A DNA stretch of 64,000 bases, from NCBI RefSeq assembly GCF_000429905.1, contig NZ_AUCT01000019.1, forward strand, positions 1 to 64,000, in the 5' to 3' direction. Every line of letters starts with the position of its first letter. Positions within the stretch are counted from its first letter, which is position 1. Source of the stretch: Desulfatibacillum aliphaticivorans DSM 15576. Its GTDB lineage: Bacteria > Desulfobacterota > Desulfobacteria > Desulfobacterales > Desulfatibacillaceae. The notes below the pieces were generated by a model. The model was not told where the DNA came from and did no database searches. It worked only from the letters and a program-made list of their open reading frames with translations. Below, piece by piece: positions 1 to 8,593 of this stretch. The translations under genes and the position numbers were made by a program.

Positions 1-201
1 CCTTTTCAGAAAAGGCAGCAGCACAAACAAAAACATTAGCCCGACCGTGTCATATCCCCGTTTTTTGACAATGCCGCTGCGTCTCAGGAGCGACCGGAAT
101 TTCAGTTCCCTGAATGCTGAATTGATTTCAGAATCCATGGAAATGCTGGTGTTTTGAATTTGTTTTTGCATTGAGAGGGAAAATGTTTTACTTGTATTCA
201 T
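1..201 (-). CDS. N-terminal part of a probable transposase, cut by window edge
   Basis: The first 67 codons of a minus-strand gene run off the left edge without a stop. The visible protein has an Asn/Gln/Ser-rich start, then FRSLLRRSGIVKKRGYDT and a hydrophobic stretch (LMFLFVLLPF). That arrangement resembles the N-terminus of IS4-type DDE transposases, but the catalytic domain lies outside the window, so the family call is tentative. The chosen ATG at 201 is preceded only by a weak AAGAAAGAG; a second Met at codon 11 is possible. AT-rich codon use differs from the GC-rich neighbours, in keeping with a mobile element. Confidence 0.5.
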   Translation of the reverse strand, partial: MNTSKTFSLSMQKQIQNTSISMDSEINSAFRELKFRSLLRRSGIVKKRGYDTVGLMFLFVLLPFLKR

Positions 202-396
202 AGCGGCTCTTTCTTGTGTGTTATTAGGTGTTTGGCGATGTCTAATATTACACAATTAAGGCCGCTTTTCAAGTATTTTTTATATTATTTCAAATGGTTA
301 TATCTGTCCCCCTCCCATATTTCTTGTGCGAAACTTGAGTTAACTTTCCGGTTGAAGCCTTTTTTTTGACTTGTTTTGGGTTGTCAAAAATTTAAG

Positions 397-486
397 TTAT
401 AGGGGACGTTTGTTACTTCTATTCTAGTATTATAGGGGACGTCCGTTACTTCGAAACTATAAGATCTTGGGGACGTCCCCTTCTTC
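397..486. repeat. Three spaced copies of a GGGGACGT-TACTTC repeat
   Basis: A 23-bp unit beginning TTATAGGGGACGT and ending GTTACTTC lies at 397-419 and again at 430-452, with two mismatches. A shorter third copy (GGGGACGT...TTCTTC) at 469-486 contains the perfect palindrome GGGGACGTCCCC (469-480). The copies are 33-39 bp apart and sit upstream of the truncated transposase. They look like short interspersed repeats of the kind that accumulate near IS or REP-type transposases; that link is inference. The rest of the 202-599 gap is AT-rich and shows no gene. Confidence 0.6.
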
Positions 487-599
487 ATACTTGTTCCTTC
501 GCTATATAACATCCCTGATTATTCCACTAACGATGAACTTTGCGTGGGAAGCCGGACTCAACCACCCTATGTGTAACAATTTTTGGGGCTATCCGGCGG

Positions 600-995
600 T
601 TAGCGGGTACGCCCCCCCCAGCCGGCCTTGATGACCGCGCCGTCGTGGAGGACCTGAATCACATGGGTTTCGTCAAGATGGCGGAGGTATTCCACAATCA
701 CCTCCCGGTTTTTTTCCGTTTCCAACTCATGCTTGCCGATGGGCGTGAGATACCGGACCAGATCGTCTATATGCACCCTGCCGCTGTGATTCTGAATGTA
801 GGACAAGGCCTTTTTCTTGATGTACCAGGGTGCAGAAGCCCGAAACACGGCCAGCAGGACCGCGAAAAAGGCGAAGGGCAGCACCACCACCCCTATATAG
901 GTATTGACCTTCCAGGCGAAAAAATCGATCAAAACCAGGAGAATGGCTGTGGAGGCCAACACCCTGGTCGGTTCAGGCGTTTGAAAAGATTGCAC
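600..995 (-). CDS. Small membrane protein of unknown function
   Basis: A 131-residue protein with a GTG start; AGGGTGG lies about nine bases upstream. Two hydrophobic segments at about residues 10-30 and 33-52 should cross the membrane. They are followed by a basic segment (YIKKKA) and a soluble C-terminal part of about 75 residues (SGRVHIDDLVRYL...EVIVEYLRHLDETHVIQVL) that reads like a small winged-helix fold. No family was recognised. It stands alone between the repeat region and the GC-rich hairpins, so the context gives no clue to function. The plus-strand frame over the same DNA is longer but low in sense and is taken as a shadow. Confidence 0.6.
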   Translation of the reverse strand: MQSFQTPEPTRVLASTAILLVLIDFFAWKVNTYIGVVVLPFAFFAVLLAVFRASAPWYIKKKALSYIQNHSGRVHIDDLVRYLTPIGKHELETEKNREVIVEYLRHLDETHVIQVLHDGAVIKAGWGGRTR

Positions 996-1119
996 TATTA
1001 TCCACCCTGCGTTTTAAAAATATTATTCAACTTTCGGAATCAAAAGTTGTGTTTTAAAATCAAGCAACTACGTACGGGTTTCAGGCCATTCTATATACCA
1101 GAGCCCAAGAGTCTTCGTC

Positions 1120-1142
1120 CCTTCCCCCCTGGCGGGGGAAGG
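1120..1142. repeat. GC-rich 9-bp hairpin, first of a pair
   Basis: CCTTCCCCC and GGGGGAAGG form a 9-bp perfect stem around a five-base loop. It has no T-run on either side, so it is not an obvious terminator. With the hairpin at 1194-1216 it occupies the otherwise empty 996-1313 gap. The style (C-run, short loop, G-run) is that of dispersed intergenic palindromes found in many proteobacteria. Confidence 0.6.
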
Positions 1143-1193
1143 ACAGGATGGGGGGGCTATTTGGAATGACGTGCAACATCACCCCCACCCCAA

Positions 1194-1216
1194 CCCTCCC
1201 CCGTCAAGGGGGAGGG
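1194..1216. repeat. GC-rich 9-bp hairpin, second of a pair
   Basis: CCCTCCCCC and GGGGGAGGG form a 9-bp perfect stem around GTCAA. It is preceded by the C-rich tract CACCCCCACCCC. It lies about 100 bp from the 3' end of the MEMO-AMMECR1 gene and could stabilise that transcript's end, but no T-run supports true termination. Confidence 0.6.
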
Positions 1217-1313
1217 AGTATGTTGGAGGCGGCTCCGGCGAATTATTTGCTCTTCACCGTCAATTATCATCGTCTCAATATGCGAGAGTAACTTCCCCCC
1301 AAAGTTGAAAACC

Positions 1314-2813
1314 TTACTCATCATGCTCGGAAAAATACTCGGCCTCGTAGACCTCTACCTTGGTTTCCGGGTCCTGCCAGCAATTGGGGGACATTCCTCC
1401 TTTTCTGCAAAGCTGAATCAGAAAATTCTGGGGATTGGACAGCTGATCCCACACCTGGGGCAAAAAGGTGGAGCGCCGCCCTCCGCGGCTTAAAATCACC
1501 CCATGCACGCCGGGCTTCAACTTGGACAAAAGATCCTTGCCGTCCGTAAACTCGATTTCCTCGGGCACGGTGAGGACGCTCACCTCCACGTCAATGTCGT
1601 CTAGCTCCCTGGCTGACAGGGGAGGAAAGCGGGGGTCCCGGAACGCGGCGTTATAGGCGTTGGATTCCACGCCGTCCACCAGGGATTGCACGGGCTCGAT
1701 GGTGCCGATGCAGCCCCGCAACTGCCCGTCTTTGTGGATCGTCACAAAGCACCCCCGGTTTTCCAGGAGCAGCTTGGACGGATGCTCGGGCCTTTGGACC
1801 TCGGCGTCGGTCAGCCTGGAAGCCATGACGCTGCGGGCGAGTTTCAATAAATCGGATTTATCCTGGTCGGAAGTATAGGAAGGCATTTTGCGTTCTCCTT
1901 TGAATTCTTTGACGGCTTCCGTAAATGCAATGGCTGCGTAGCCAACCACTTTGTCCTTGGATCCGGCGGTGTCCCCGGAGTTCCGGTAGTCCAGCAAGGT
2001 TCCGGTCCAGCCCAGACTATCGGCGACCTTCATAACCGCGACCGTGGGAACCCAGCCGCAGGCCTTGCAATTTTTCATGGCCTCGTAATCCAGATTGGGG
2101 ATGGCCTGGCAGCAGATGTTATCCAGGTTTTGCGCTGTTTCATAGGGATAGTAATGGGAAAGGTCCGTGCTGGCAATAAGAAAAAATCCCCTTTGAACCA
2201 AAGGCTCAAGGGCTTCGGCCAATTTGTCGGGATTGACCCCGCCGCCCAGCAAGATGGGGATGAACTCAAAATCGCCGAGAACGACCTGTAAAAAAGGCAG
2301 TTGCACTTCGATGGAATGCTCCTGGGCGTGGGCCTGGTCCAGGCGGACGAACCCGGGCGATTCCGCCAGGCGCCTGGCTTCGGGCGCCAAAGGAACCAGG
2401 CCGAGGGGAGTCCTGTATGCGGACACGTTGGGAATGGACGCCCCGCGGTATCTTGCGCGATGGCTGGCGCCAATGATTATGACCTTGCGGACGTCCCTGG
2501 GCATTTTTTCATAGGAGGCGGCGGCCACGACGCCCGAGTACACGTACCCGGCGTGAGGCGCCACCAGAGCGCGAACCCGGCCTTTAACCGGGGTTTGCTT
2601 CGCCTCCCGCAAAAACTCTTTAATCTGCCTTTTCAGGGCGCTGGGATTGGCGGTGTAAAACGATCCCGCCACCGCCGGTTCTCTTACGTTTTCCATCTGC
2701 TCCATGGCAAGGCCATTGGATGCGAATGACAAGGCCAAAAGCGCCGCCAGAAAAACCGCAACGCATGCAGGGATGCGGCCCCAATCCATTATGCTGTCTG
2801 TTTTAAAAACCAT
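1314..2813 (-). CDS. amrB: AmmeMemoRadiSam system fusion protein (MEMO plus AMMECR1 domains)
   Basis: A 499-residue protein fusing two components that are usually separate. After a hydrophobic N-terminal segment (about residues 15-31, signal peptide or anchor) comes the MEMO1-like domain (about 44-305) with PHAGYVYSG, GASHRARYRG, QEHSIEVQLPFL and STDLSHYYPY, which matches the metal-binding dioxygenase-like fold. An AMMECR1 domain (about 320-495) follows, marked by RGCIGTIEP. The start at 2813 has AAGGGA seven bases upstream; a longer frame upstream would overlap the radical SAM gene. It lies just downstream of amrS, as expected for this widespread three-part system whose biochemical role is unknown. 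Export of the fusion is inferred from the signal-like N-terminus. Confidence 0.88.
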   Translation of the reverse strand: MVFKTDSIMDWGRIPACVAVFLAALLALSFASNGLAMEQMENVREPAVAGSFYTANPSALKRQIKEFLREAKQTPVKGRVRALVAPHAGYVYSGVVAAASYEKMPRDVRKVIIIGASHRARYRGASIPNVSAYRTPLGLVPLAPEARRLAESPGFVRLDQAHAQEHSIEVQLPFLQVVLGDFEFIPILLGGGVNPDKLAEALEPLVQRGFFLIASTDLSHYYPYETAQNLDNICCQAIPNLDYEAMKNCKACGWVPTVAVMKVADSLGWTGTLLDYRNSGDTAGSKDKVVGYAAIAFTEAVKEFKGERKMPSYTSDQDKSDLLKLARSVMASRLTDAEVQRPEHPSKLLLENRGCFVTIHKDGQLRGCIGTIEPVQSLVDGVESNAYNAAFRDPRFPPLSARELDDIDVEVSVLTVPEEIEFTDGKDLLSKLKPGVHGVILSRGGRRSTFLPQVWDQLSNPQNFLIQLCRKGGMSPNCWQDPETKVEVYEAEYFSEHDE

Positions 2814-2902
2814 ATACAATCCCTTGGTCAGGCGCTCCGGCGGTCGCCATACGCCGGGGACAAGCCTGCTTTTGGTTTGTTGGGAGTATTCGTCACTTCC
2901 TT

Positions 2903-4021
2903 TCAGTCCCAAACGCCCTGAATGGGGGCGCCGCAAAAAGGGCAGCACCCGTTTTCCACGCCATCGTACTCCAGGTAATAGCCCCGTCTTTTAACCACGG
3001 TTTTGCGGCATGACGGACATTGCACCGGGTTGTTCACTCCGGGAATGTTTCCCAGATACACGTGCTTCAGCCCTTCTTTTTCGGCTGCTTCACCCGCCTG
3101 CTTCATAAAGGCCACCGGAGTAGCCGCAAGGTGAACCAGCCTGTAATTGGGATGAAACCGGGACAGTTGAAACGGCGCTTCCGGCCCAAGGTTCTCCGCA
3201 ACCCAACCGGCGACCCGCCTGATGACGTCAAGGTTATCCGTGTAAGTAGGCACCACCAAATGAATGACTTCCACCCAGACTCCATTGTCCTTGTAAATCT
3301 TGATCGCTTCCTGGACCGGGGCCAGGTGTCCGCCGTTCAATTCCATGTATATTTTGTCGGACAATGACTTGAGGTTCAGGGCCGCGCCGTCAATATACTT
3401 GCTCAGGCGGCGTGCGGGCTCAGGGCGGATGTATGCGTTGGAAACCAGGATGTTCTTGACTCCCTGCTCCCTGGCCGCCTTGGCCGTGTCCAGCATGTAT
3501 TCGTAATAGGTGGTGGCTTCCGTATACGTATAGGCGATGCTTTTGCATCCGTACTGTTTTGCATGAGCGACAATGGTTTCCGGCGGCTTGTAATAGTTCC
3601 TGGTCTTGTCCGGCGTGGTTTGGGAGATTTCCCAGTTCTGGCAATTAAGACAGGTGAAATTGCAGCCGGCCACAGCCAGGGAAAAAGCCTTGCTGCCCGG
3701 CAGAAAATGGTGCATGGGCTTTTTTTCCACCGGGTCCACGTTCAACGAACACGGGTTGGCGTAGGATATGCTGTAGAGCTTGCCGCCCAGATTGACTTTG
3801 GTTCCGCATTTTCCGCGATAGTCGGGAGTGATGAGGCAGGTGTGAGGGCATGTCAGGCACTGTACCGAGCCCCCGCCCAAGGTCTTGTAAAAATAGGCCT
3901 CTTTCATGGTCCGGGAGTCGAAGGTCAACTCCTGGGACAGGGCGCGGCTTAAGGGGAACAGGATGCCCTGCCCCGCCGCAGCCGCAGCGGCTTTAAGAAA
4001 TGTGCGCCTTGTGGAAGCCAT
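2903..4021 (-). CDS. amrS: AmmeMemoRadiSam system radical SAM enzyme with Tat-type signal
   Basis: A 372-residue protein. The N-terminus carries TRRTFLKAAAAAAG, an excellent twin-arginine motif followed by an Ala-rich hydrophobic stretch. The radical SAM iron-sulfur motif is Cys120-x3-Cys124-x2-Cys127 (CNFTCLNC). A Cys-rich stretch near residues 55-72 (CLTCPHTC...CG) and a C-terminal CPSC...CPFC zinc-ribbon-like region flank the core. This is the pyruvate-formate-lyase-activase-like member that accompanies MEMO and AMMECR1. AGGAGG is well placed before the ATG at 4021. A Tat signal on a radical SAM enzyme would put oxygen- and reductant-dependent chemistry outside the cytoplasm, or the segment may only anchor it. 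Confidence 0.9.
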   Translation of the reverse strand: MASTRRTFLKAAAAAAGQGILFPLSRALSQELTFDSRTMKEAYFYKTLGGGSVQCLTCPHTCLITPDYRGKCGTKVNLGGKLYSISYANPCSLNVDPVEKKPMHHFLPGSKAFSLAVAGCNFTCLNCQNWEISQTTPDKTRNYYKPPETIVAHAKQYGCKSIAYTYTEATTYYEYMLDTAKAAREQGVKNILVSNAYIRPEPARRLSKYIDGAALNLKSLSDKIYMELNGGHLAPVQEAIKIYKDNGVWVEVIHLVVPTYTDNLDVIRRVAGWVAENLGPEAPFQLSRFHPNYRLVHLAATPVAFMKQAGEAAEKEGLKHVYLGNIPGVNNPVQCPSCRKTVVKRRGYYLEYDGVENGCCPFCGAPIQGVWD

Positions 4022-4206
4022 GGGCGCCCCTCCTTTGCACGCATAGGCCGAAATTTAATAGCAACATGCGCCGTGTCGGCGTGACAAACAGCTGTTTTAC
4101 CATTCTTAAAATAGGCATTAAACAGCGGCAAGTCAAAGCGGACGCCGGTCTGCGGCAAGGCCCTTATCCGCCCGCCGGGTCTCTTTGGCGGCTTTGGATG
4201 CAAAAC

Positions 4207-4443
4207 TCAGGGTAAATAGACCTTCCAGACGTAAAACCAGCCGCCTAAAATGCCCAATGCAATGGCAAGATATACATAAGATTTCCATTTGCCGGGCACG
4301 ATTGCGATGCCGTGCTTGTCCGGATCGCCCACCTTGCGGCGGCAGGCGTGGCAGGTCGTATCGGCCAAAGAAAGTATTGTGGAGCAATACGGGCATTTTT
4401 TGGAATAGATTTTTGTGGGAGTCGAGGAACCCTGGGCAGTCAT
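4207..4443 (-). CDS. Zinc-ribbon membrane peptide of unknown function
   Basis: A 78-residue protein with two CxxC pairs (CPYC at about 17-20 and CHAC at about 31-34) forming a likely zinc ribbon. A single C-terminal transmembrane segment (YVYLAIALGILGGWFYVWKV) ends the protein. AAGGA lies eight bases before the ATG. It sits between the ppiD terminator and amrS. No specific family was recognised; similar short zinc-ribbon plus one-helix proteins are common and mostly uncharacterised. Confidence 0.7.
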   Translation of the reverse strand: MTAQGSSTPTKIYSKKCPYCSTILSLADTTCHACRRKVGDPDKHGIAIVPGKWKSYVYLAIALGILGGWFYVWKVYLP

Positions 4444-4476
4444 GATAAAAATCCTTCTTGCTTAAAGTTATACAAA

Positions 4477-4509
4477 CGCAGCCATGGAGTATTGTACTCC
4501 ATGGCTGCG
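4477..4509 (-). terminator. Terminator hairpin after the PpiD-like gene
   Basis: CGCAGCCATGGAGT and its exact complement form a 14-bp stem with a five-base loop, 17 bases after the ppiD stop. On the minus strand it is followed by TTTGTATAACTTT, a broken T-run, so termination is likely but perhaps incomplete. Confidence 0.65.
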
Positions 4510-4526
4510 CTGATTTCCATCAAAAA

Positions 4527-6401
4527 TCAAATAACAGGGATGACCTGTTTGACCTCACCGCGTTCTCTTAGAACGTCCAGCGTGTCTTCCAGAACCCTTG
4601 ACCTCTTGCCCCAAAGGAGCCGCTGCTTGATGCTCTCTTTCTGATCGGCGAAACCGTCCGCTTCGGGATATTTCTCCTCCAGCACGCAAGTGACGAACAC
4701 GCCTTTGACGCCTTCCACGGGAGCGTCCGGGTAGGGGTTGGCGGCGTCGGCCAGGAATGCAGCCGATGCAACGGCGGGCTCATCGCCTAGGTCGGGAATA
4801 TAACCGCCCCGCTTGAAAAAGCCGGTGTTCTTGACCGTTACGTTATAGGCTGCAGCCGCATCTTCCATGCTCTTGCCGCCCTTGACCTCTTCCAGAAATT
4901 CAGCGGCTTTGTCGATGGCCGCCTGAGCCATAACCTCTTTTTTGACGTCGGCCGCCACCTTGGCTTTCACCTCTTCCAGCTCAGGAATGATCGCCGGCTT
5001 CTTGTCCAGCATCCAAATGATGTAGAAGCCGTCGTCAAATTGCAGCACGTCGGAAAAAGAGTCCTTATACATGTCAAAAACTTCATCCGCCATTTCCTGC
5101 GGATTGGCTACACCTGCAGGGCCTTGCTCGGTGAAATAGTCCGTGGTCTTCAGTTCCACGCCCGCGTCCGCCGCTGCCTTGGCCATATCCATATCAGACA
5201 ACAAATTGTCGAAGGCCGCCTCCGCCGCATTGTAAGCCTCGTCCAAAGCCACGTCTGCAGCCAGCTTGCTGCGAATGGAGTCCTCCACCTCGCTCAGCTC
5301 CTTGGTTCTGGCTTCCTTAATCTCCTCCACCTTAATGATATGGAAGCCGAAATCCGTACGCACAGGATCGCTGATTTCCCCGGCGTTCAAGGCGAAGGCC
5401 GCGTCCTCAAAAGGCTTGACCATCCTGCCGCGGGGGAAGGAGCCCAGGTCGCCCCCGTTTTTCGCGGTGGGGCCGTCTGAGAACTCCTTGGCCAATTCCG
5501 CGAAATCCTCGCCGGCCTTGGCCTTGGCTTCTATTTCCTGGGCCTTTTTCAGGGCTTCCGCCACTTTTTCCTCCGGAGCGTCCTTGGCTAAAGAAATAAG
5601 GATGTGACGCGCATGCACCTGTTGGTCTTCGTAATAGCTGTCCAGGTTATCGTCGTAAAAGAGTTCTATCTCTTCCTGAGGGATGCTTACCTCTTTCAGA
5701 AAATCCTTGGGATTAAAATACAGGTAGGAAACCTTGGCCATGGGAAGGGTTTCGTAATCCGCGCTGTGAGCGTCATAATACGCCTGGATCTGGTCTTCGG
5801 TCGCCACCACGTCCGTAAACGTGGAAGGCTCGAACAGCACGTATTTCATGCTGACTTGCTTGGCGTCCCAATTGTACCACTGCCTGGCTTCTTCGTCGGA
5901 AACCTGAGCCATGGCCATCAAATAGGAGCGGATTTTGGTGGAAAGCATGTTCCGCGCTTTTTCGGCTTCATAGTCCTTGCTGGTAACGCCTGATCTGGAA
6001 AGAATATATTCATACCGCTTCGGGTCAAACTGGCCGCTGCTGGTCTGGAAGACCTGAGTTTGCGCAATGTCCTGCACCAGCTCATCTTCCGTGACCTGCA
6101 TGCCCAAGTCCCTGGCATGCTGGAGAAGCAGCACATTATCCACCAGGTCGTCAAAGACGTTTTGCCGCAGAAGATCGTAGTCAAATGAGTCGCCGAACTT
6201 TTCGCGGTTGTAATCATAGACGTTTTTGTACATCCGCTCAAATGTGTTGCGGGAAATCGTCTCTCCGTTAACCACCGCCAAACGATTCCCCCGGTTCTGA
6301 AAAGAACTGTATCCAAACGAAAATACAAACACCAAAACGATGATTCCCAATAGAATTTTGATAATCCAAGACGTTGCGTGCTCACGCATCATGCTAAGCA
6401 T
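4527..6401 (-). CDS. ppiD: PpiD/SurA-type peptidyl-prolyl isomerase, membrane anchored
   Basis: A 624-residue periplasmic folding factor held by one N-terminal membrane helix (about 12-32, WIIKILLGIIVLVFVFSFGY). A SurA_N-like chaperone region follows (VVNGETISRNTFERMY). A parvulin (PPIC) domain lies at about 260-365, marked by ARHILIS, FAELAKEFSDGPTAKNGGDLG and GFHIIKV. The remaining C-terminal third is helical chaperone-like sequence. Length and order match PpiD, which helps outer-membrane proteins leave the Sec translocon. AGGGAAGGAA precedes the ATG at 6401; Met4 or Met5 are alternatives. It follows the aconitase gene by 76 bases and may be co-transcribed with it. Confidence 0.88.
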   Translation of the reverse strand: MLSMMREHATSWIIKILLGIIVLVFVFSFGYSSFQNRGNRLAVVNGETISRNTFERMYKNVYDYNREKFGDSFDYDLLRQNVFDDLVDNVLLLQHARDLGMQVTEDELVQDIAQTQVFQTSSGQFDPKRYEYILSRSGVTSKDYEAEKARNMLSTKIRSYLMAMAQVSDEEARQWYNWDAKQVSMKYVLFEPSTFTDVVATEDQIQAYYDAHSADYETLPMAKVSYLYFNPKDFLKEVSIPQEEIELFYDDNLDSYYEDQQVHARHILISLAKDAPEEKVAEALKKAQEIEAKAKAGEDFAELAKEFSDGPTAKNGGDLGSFPRGRMVKPFEDAAFALNAGEISDPVRTDFGFHIIKVEEIKEARTKELSEVEDSIRSKLAADVALDEAYNAAEAAFDNLLSDMDMAKAAADAGVELKTTDYFTEQGPAGVANPQEMADEVFDMYKDSFSDVLQFDDGFYIIWMLDKKPAIIPELEEVKAKVAADVKKEVMAQAAIDKAAEFLEEVKGGKSMEDAAAAYNVTVKNTGFFKRGGYIPDLGDEPAVASAAFLADAANPYPDAPVEGVKGVFVTCVLEEKYPEADGFADQKESIKQRLLWGKRSRVLEDTLDVLRERGEVKQVIPVI

Positions 6402-6477
6402 TGGCGGATTCCTTCCCTCTTAGGTCTGAGGCGATAAACCCGGACGCCGTGGATTCGGGGCCCGGGGGTTGGGTTTG

Positions 6478-8400
6478 CTAATTTTGCTGAGCTCTGTACC
6501 AATTGAGTTTCCCCCCGGCGGAAAGAACCTGCCGCTCAAATGGATTGAGGTCGATTCTTACGGGAATGGTCTTGCCGGTCGCGGCGTTTTTCAGGTCAAA
6601 GCTATCTTTTTCGAGAATATTTTCCAAAGCGTTTTCCAGGGTTAAAACATCTCCCTGGCTCACGTCATCCAAGGCCTTGGGATCTGCAAAAATAAGGGGC
6701 AATATGCCGAAATTAATCAGGTTCGCCCTATGAATGCGTGCGAAGGACGCGGCGATCACGCCCCGAATTCCAAGGTGCATGGGCGCAAGCGCGGCATGCT
6801 CCCGGCTGGAGCCCTGCCCATAGTTTTCTCCGGCCACGATAAATCCGCCCTGCTTTTCCTTGGCCCGGGCCGAAAAACCTTCGTCCACCAAGGAAAACAC
6901 ATACTTGGAAATTTCCGGAATGTTGCTGCGGAAGCTCAAAATATGCGTGCCGGCGGGCATGATGTCGTCCGTGGTGATGTTATCGGGCAGCTTAAGCAGC
7001 ACCTCGCCCGAAACCTTCCGGCCCACGGCCTTGCCCAAAGGCAGCGGCTTGATGTTGGGTCCCCGGAGAATTTCCACGTCGCTTCCGTCTTCCGGCGGAT
7101 AAACGATTCCAGCCTCCTGGGTGGGGTAGATTTCCGGCAGGCTGATTCGCGGGGCGTCGCCCAAATCCCTGGGGTCGGCGAACTTGCCGGCCAAGGCCGT
7201 GGCCGCCGCCGTCTCCGGGCTCACCAGATAGGCGCCGGCGTCCTTGGTGCCGCACCGGCCTTTGAAGTTGCGGTTCATGGTCCGGACCGTAACGCCTCCG
7301 CTGGGAGGCGCCTGCCCCATGCCGATGCAGGGGCCGCATGCGCATTCCATAATCCGGGCGCCAGCCTTGATCAGGTCCGTAAACTCTCCGCTGTCGGCCA
7401 GCATGGTCAAAACCTGCCTGGAGCCGGGGGCAATCACCAGGCTGACTTCCGGCGGAATCCTTTTCCCTCTCACCATGGCCGCCACCGTGGCCAGATCCTT
7501 ATAAGAGGAGTTGGTGCAGGAGCCGATGACCACCTGATCCACCTGGGTTCCCTCCAATTCCCGAACCTCTTTCACAAGGTCGGGCATATGGGGACATGCG
7601 GCCAGGGGAACGAGTTTGGAAAGATCAATCTCTATCACCCTGGAGTACTTGGCGTCCGCATCGGGCTCCAAGCGGGTCCAAACGTCCTCCCGGCCCTGGG
7701 CCCTTAAAAAGGCCAGGGTGTTGTCGTCGCTGGAAAACAGGGAGGTTGTCGCGCCAAGCTCCGCGCCCATATTGGTGATGGTCGCCCTTTCCGTGACGGA
7801 CAACGTGGCCGCGCCCGGTCCGGTGTATTCATACACCTTGCCCACGCCGCCCTTGACCGTCTCCCGGCGCAAAACCTCCAGGATCACGTCTTTGGCTGCC
7901 ACCCAAGCGGGCAACTGGCCGGTAAGATGCACGGACACAACTTCGGGCATGGGCAGCGTAAATGGCTCCCCAGCCATGGCCATGGCCACGTCCAGGCCGC
8001 CGGCGCCAATGGCGACCATGCCGATGCCGCCGCCCGTGGGCGTGTGGCTGTCGGACCCCAACAGCGTGCGGCCGGGAACGCCGAAGCGCTCCAAGTTCAA
8101 TTGATGGCAAATGCCGTTGCCAGGCTCGGAAAAGACCATGCCGTACTTGGCGGCTATGGTCCTGAGAAAACGGTGATCGTCAAAATTATAAAATCCCGAC
8201 TGCAGCGTGTTGTGATCCACGTAACTGACCGAAAGGTCCGCCTTGACCTTGTCGATTCCCAGAGCCTCGAACTGGAGGCAGGCCATGGTGCCGGTGGCGT
8301 CCTGGGTAAGGGTCTGGTCAATGGGCAACCGGATGGGGGTTCCGGGCTCGGGTATGGGATCTATCCCGTGATGGGACAGAATTTTTTCAAATAGGTTCAT
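6478..8400 (-). CDS. Aconitate hydratase, Aquifex-type (640 residues)
   Basis: Interconverts citrate and isocitrate in the TCA cycle. The [4Fe-4S] ligands are visible as GSCTNSS (Cys near 294) and CACGPCIGMG (Cys near 353 and 356). The substrate region has DHNTLQSGFYNFDDH and GSDSHTPTGGGIGM, and the swivel domain carries GENYGQGSSREHAALAP near the C-terminus. At 640 residues it is much shorter than AcnA (about 890) and fits the compact class typical of Aquifex and many Desulfobacterota. GGGAGAG lies seven bases before the ATG. The protein is complete with no missing key residue seen. Confidence 0.93.
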   Translation of the reverse strand: MNLFEKILSHHGIDPIPEPGTPIRLPIDQTLTQDATGTMACLQFEALGIDKVKADLSVSYVDHNTLQSGFYNFDDHRFLRTIAAKYGMVFSEPGNGICHQLNLERFGVPGRTLLGSDSHTPTGGGIGMVAIGAGGLDVAMAMAGEPFTLPMPEVVSVHLTGQLPAWVAAKDVILEVLRRETVKGGVGKVYEYTGPGAATLSVTERATITNMGAELGATTSLFSSDDNTLAFLRAQGREDVWTRLEPDADAKYSRVIEIDLSKLVPLAACPHMPDLVKEVRELEGTQVDQVVIGSCTNSSYKDLATVAAMVRGKRIPPEVSLVIAPGSRQVLTMLADSGEFTDLIKAGARIMECACGPCIGMGQAPPSGGVTVRTMNRNFKGRCGTKDAGAYLVSPETAAATALAGKFADPRDLGDAPRISLPEIYPTQEAGIVYPPEDGSDVEILRGPNIKPLPLGKAVGRKVSGEVLLKLPDNITTDDIMPAGTHILSFRSNIPEISKYVFSLVDEGFSARAKEKQGGFIVAGENYGQGSSREHAALAPMHLGIRGVIAASFARIHRANLINFGILPLIFADPKALDDVSQGDVLTLENALENILEKDSFDLKNAATGKTIPVRIDLNPFERQVLSAGGKLNWYRAQQN

Positions 8401-8593
8401 GACAAGCTCTCCCGCTCATACAAAGCAATAAAATTAGGCGGCTACGAACCTCTCTGTTTAACATCCCGGCCTGTTTTCGTCAACCGGAACTAAGCGCCGA
8501 ATGGCGGAGAAAAGGAATGGCGGGGAGGCCTTTCCAGGCCCTTTTGAAAAAGCCGTTGGAAATCTTGGGAGCCCATGGCGCCGGGCGGGCGCC

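Noticed and set aside
540..1169. Plus-strand open frame of 209 codons over the small membrane protein
   Set aside because: It crosses the GC-rich hairpins and has no family features; the minus-strand frame has membrane helices and a ribosome site.
6730..7707. Long plus-strand open frame (325 codons) opposite aconitase
   Set aside because: It mirrors a certain aconitase gene in a GC-rich codon context; protein has no recognisable domain and no ribosome site.
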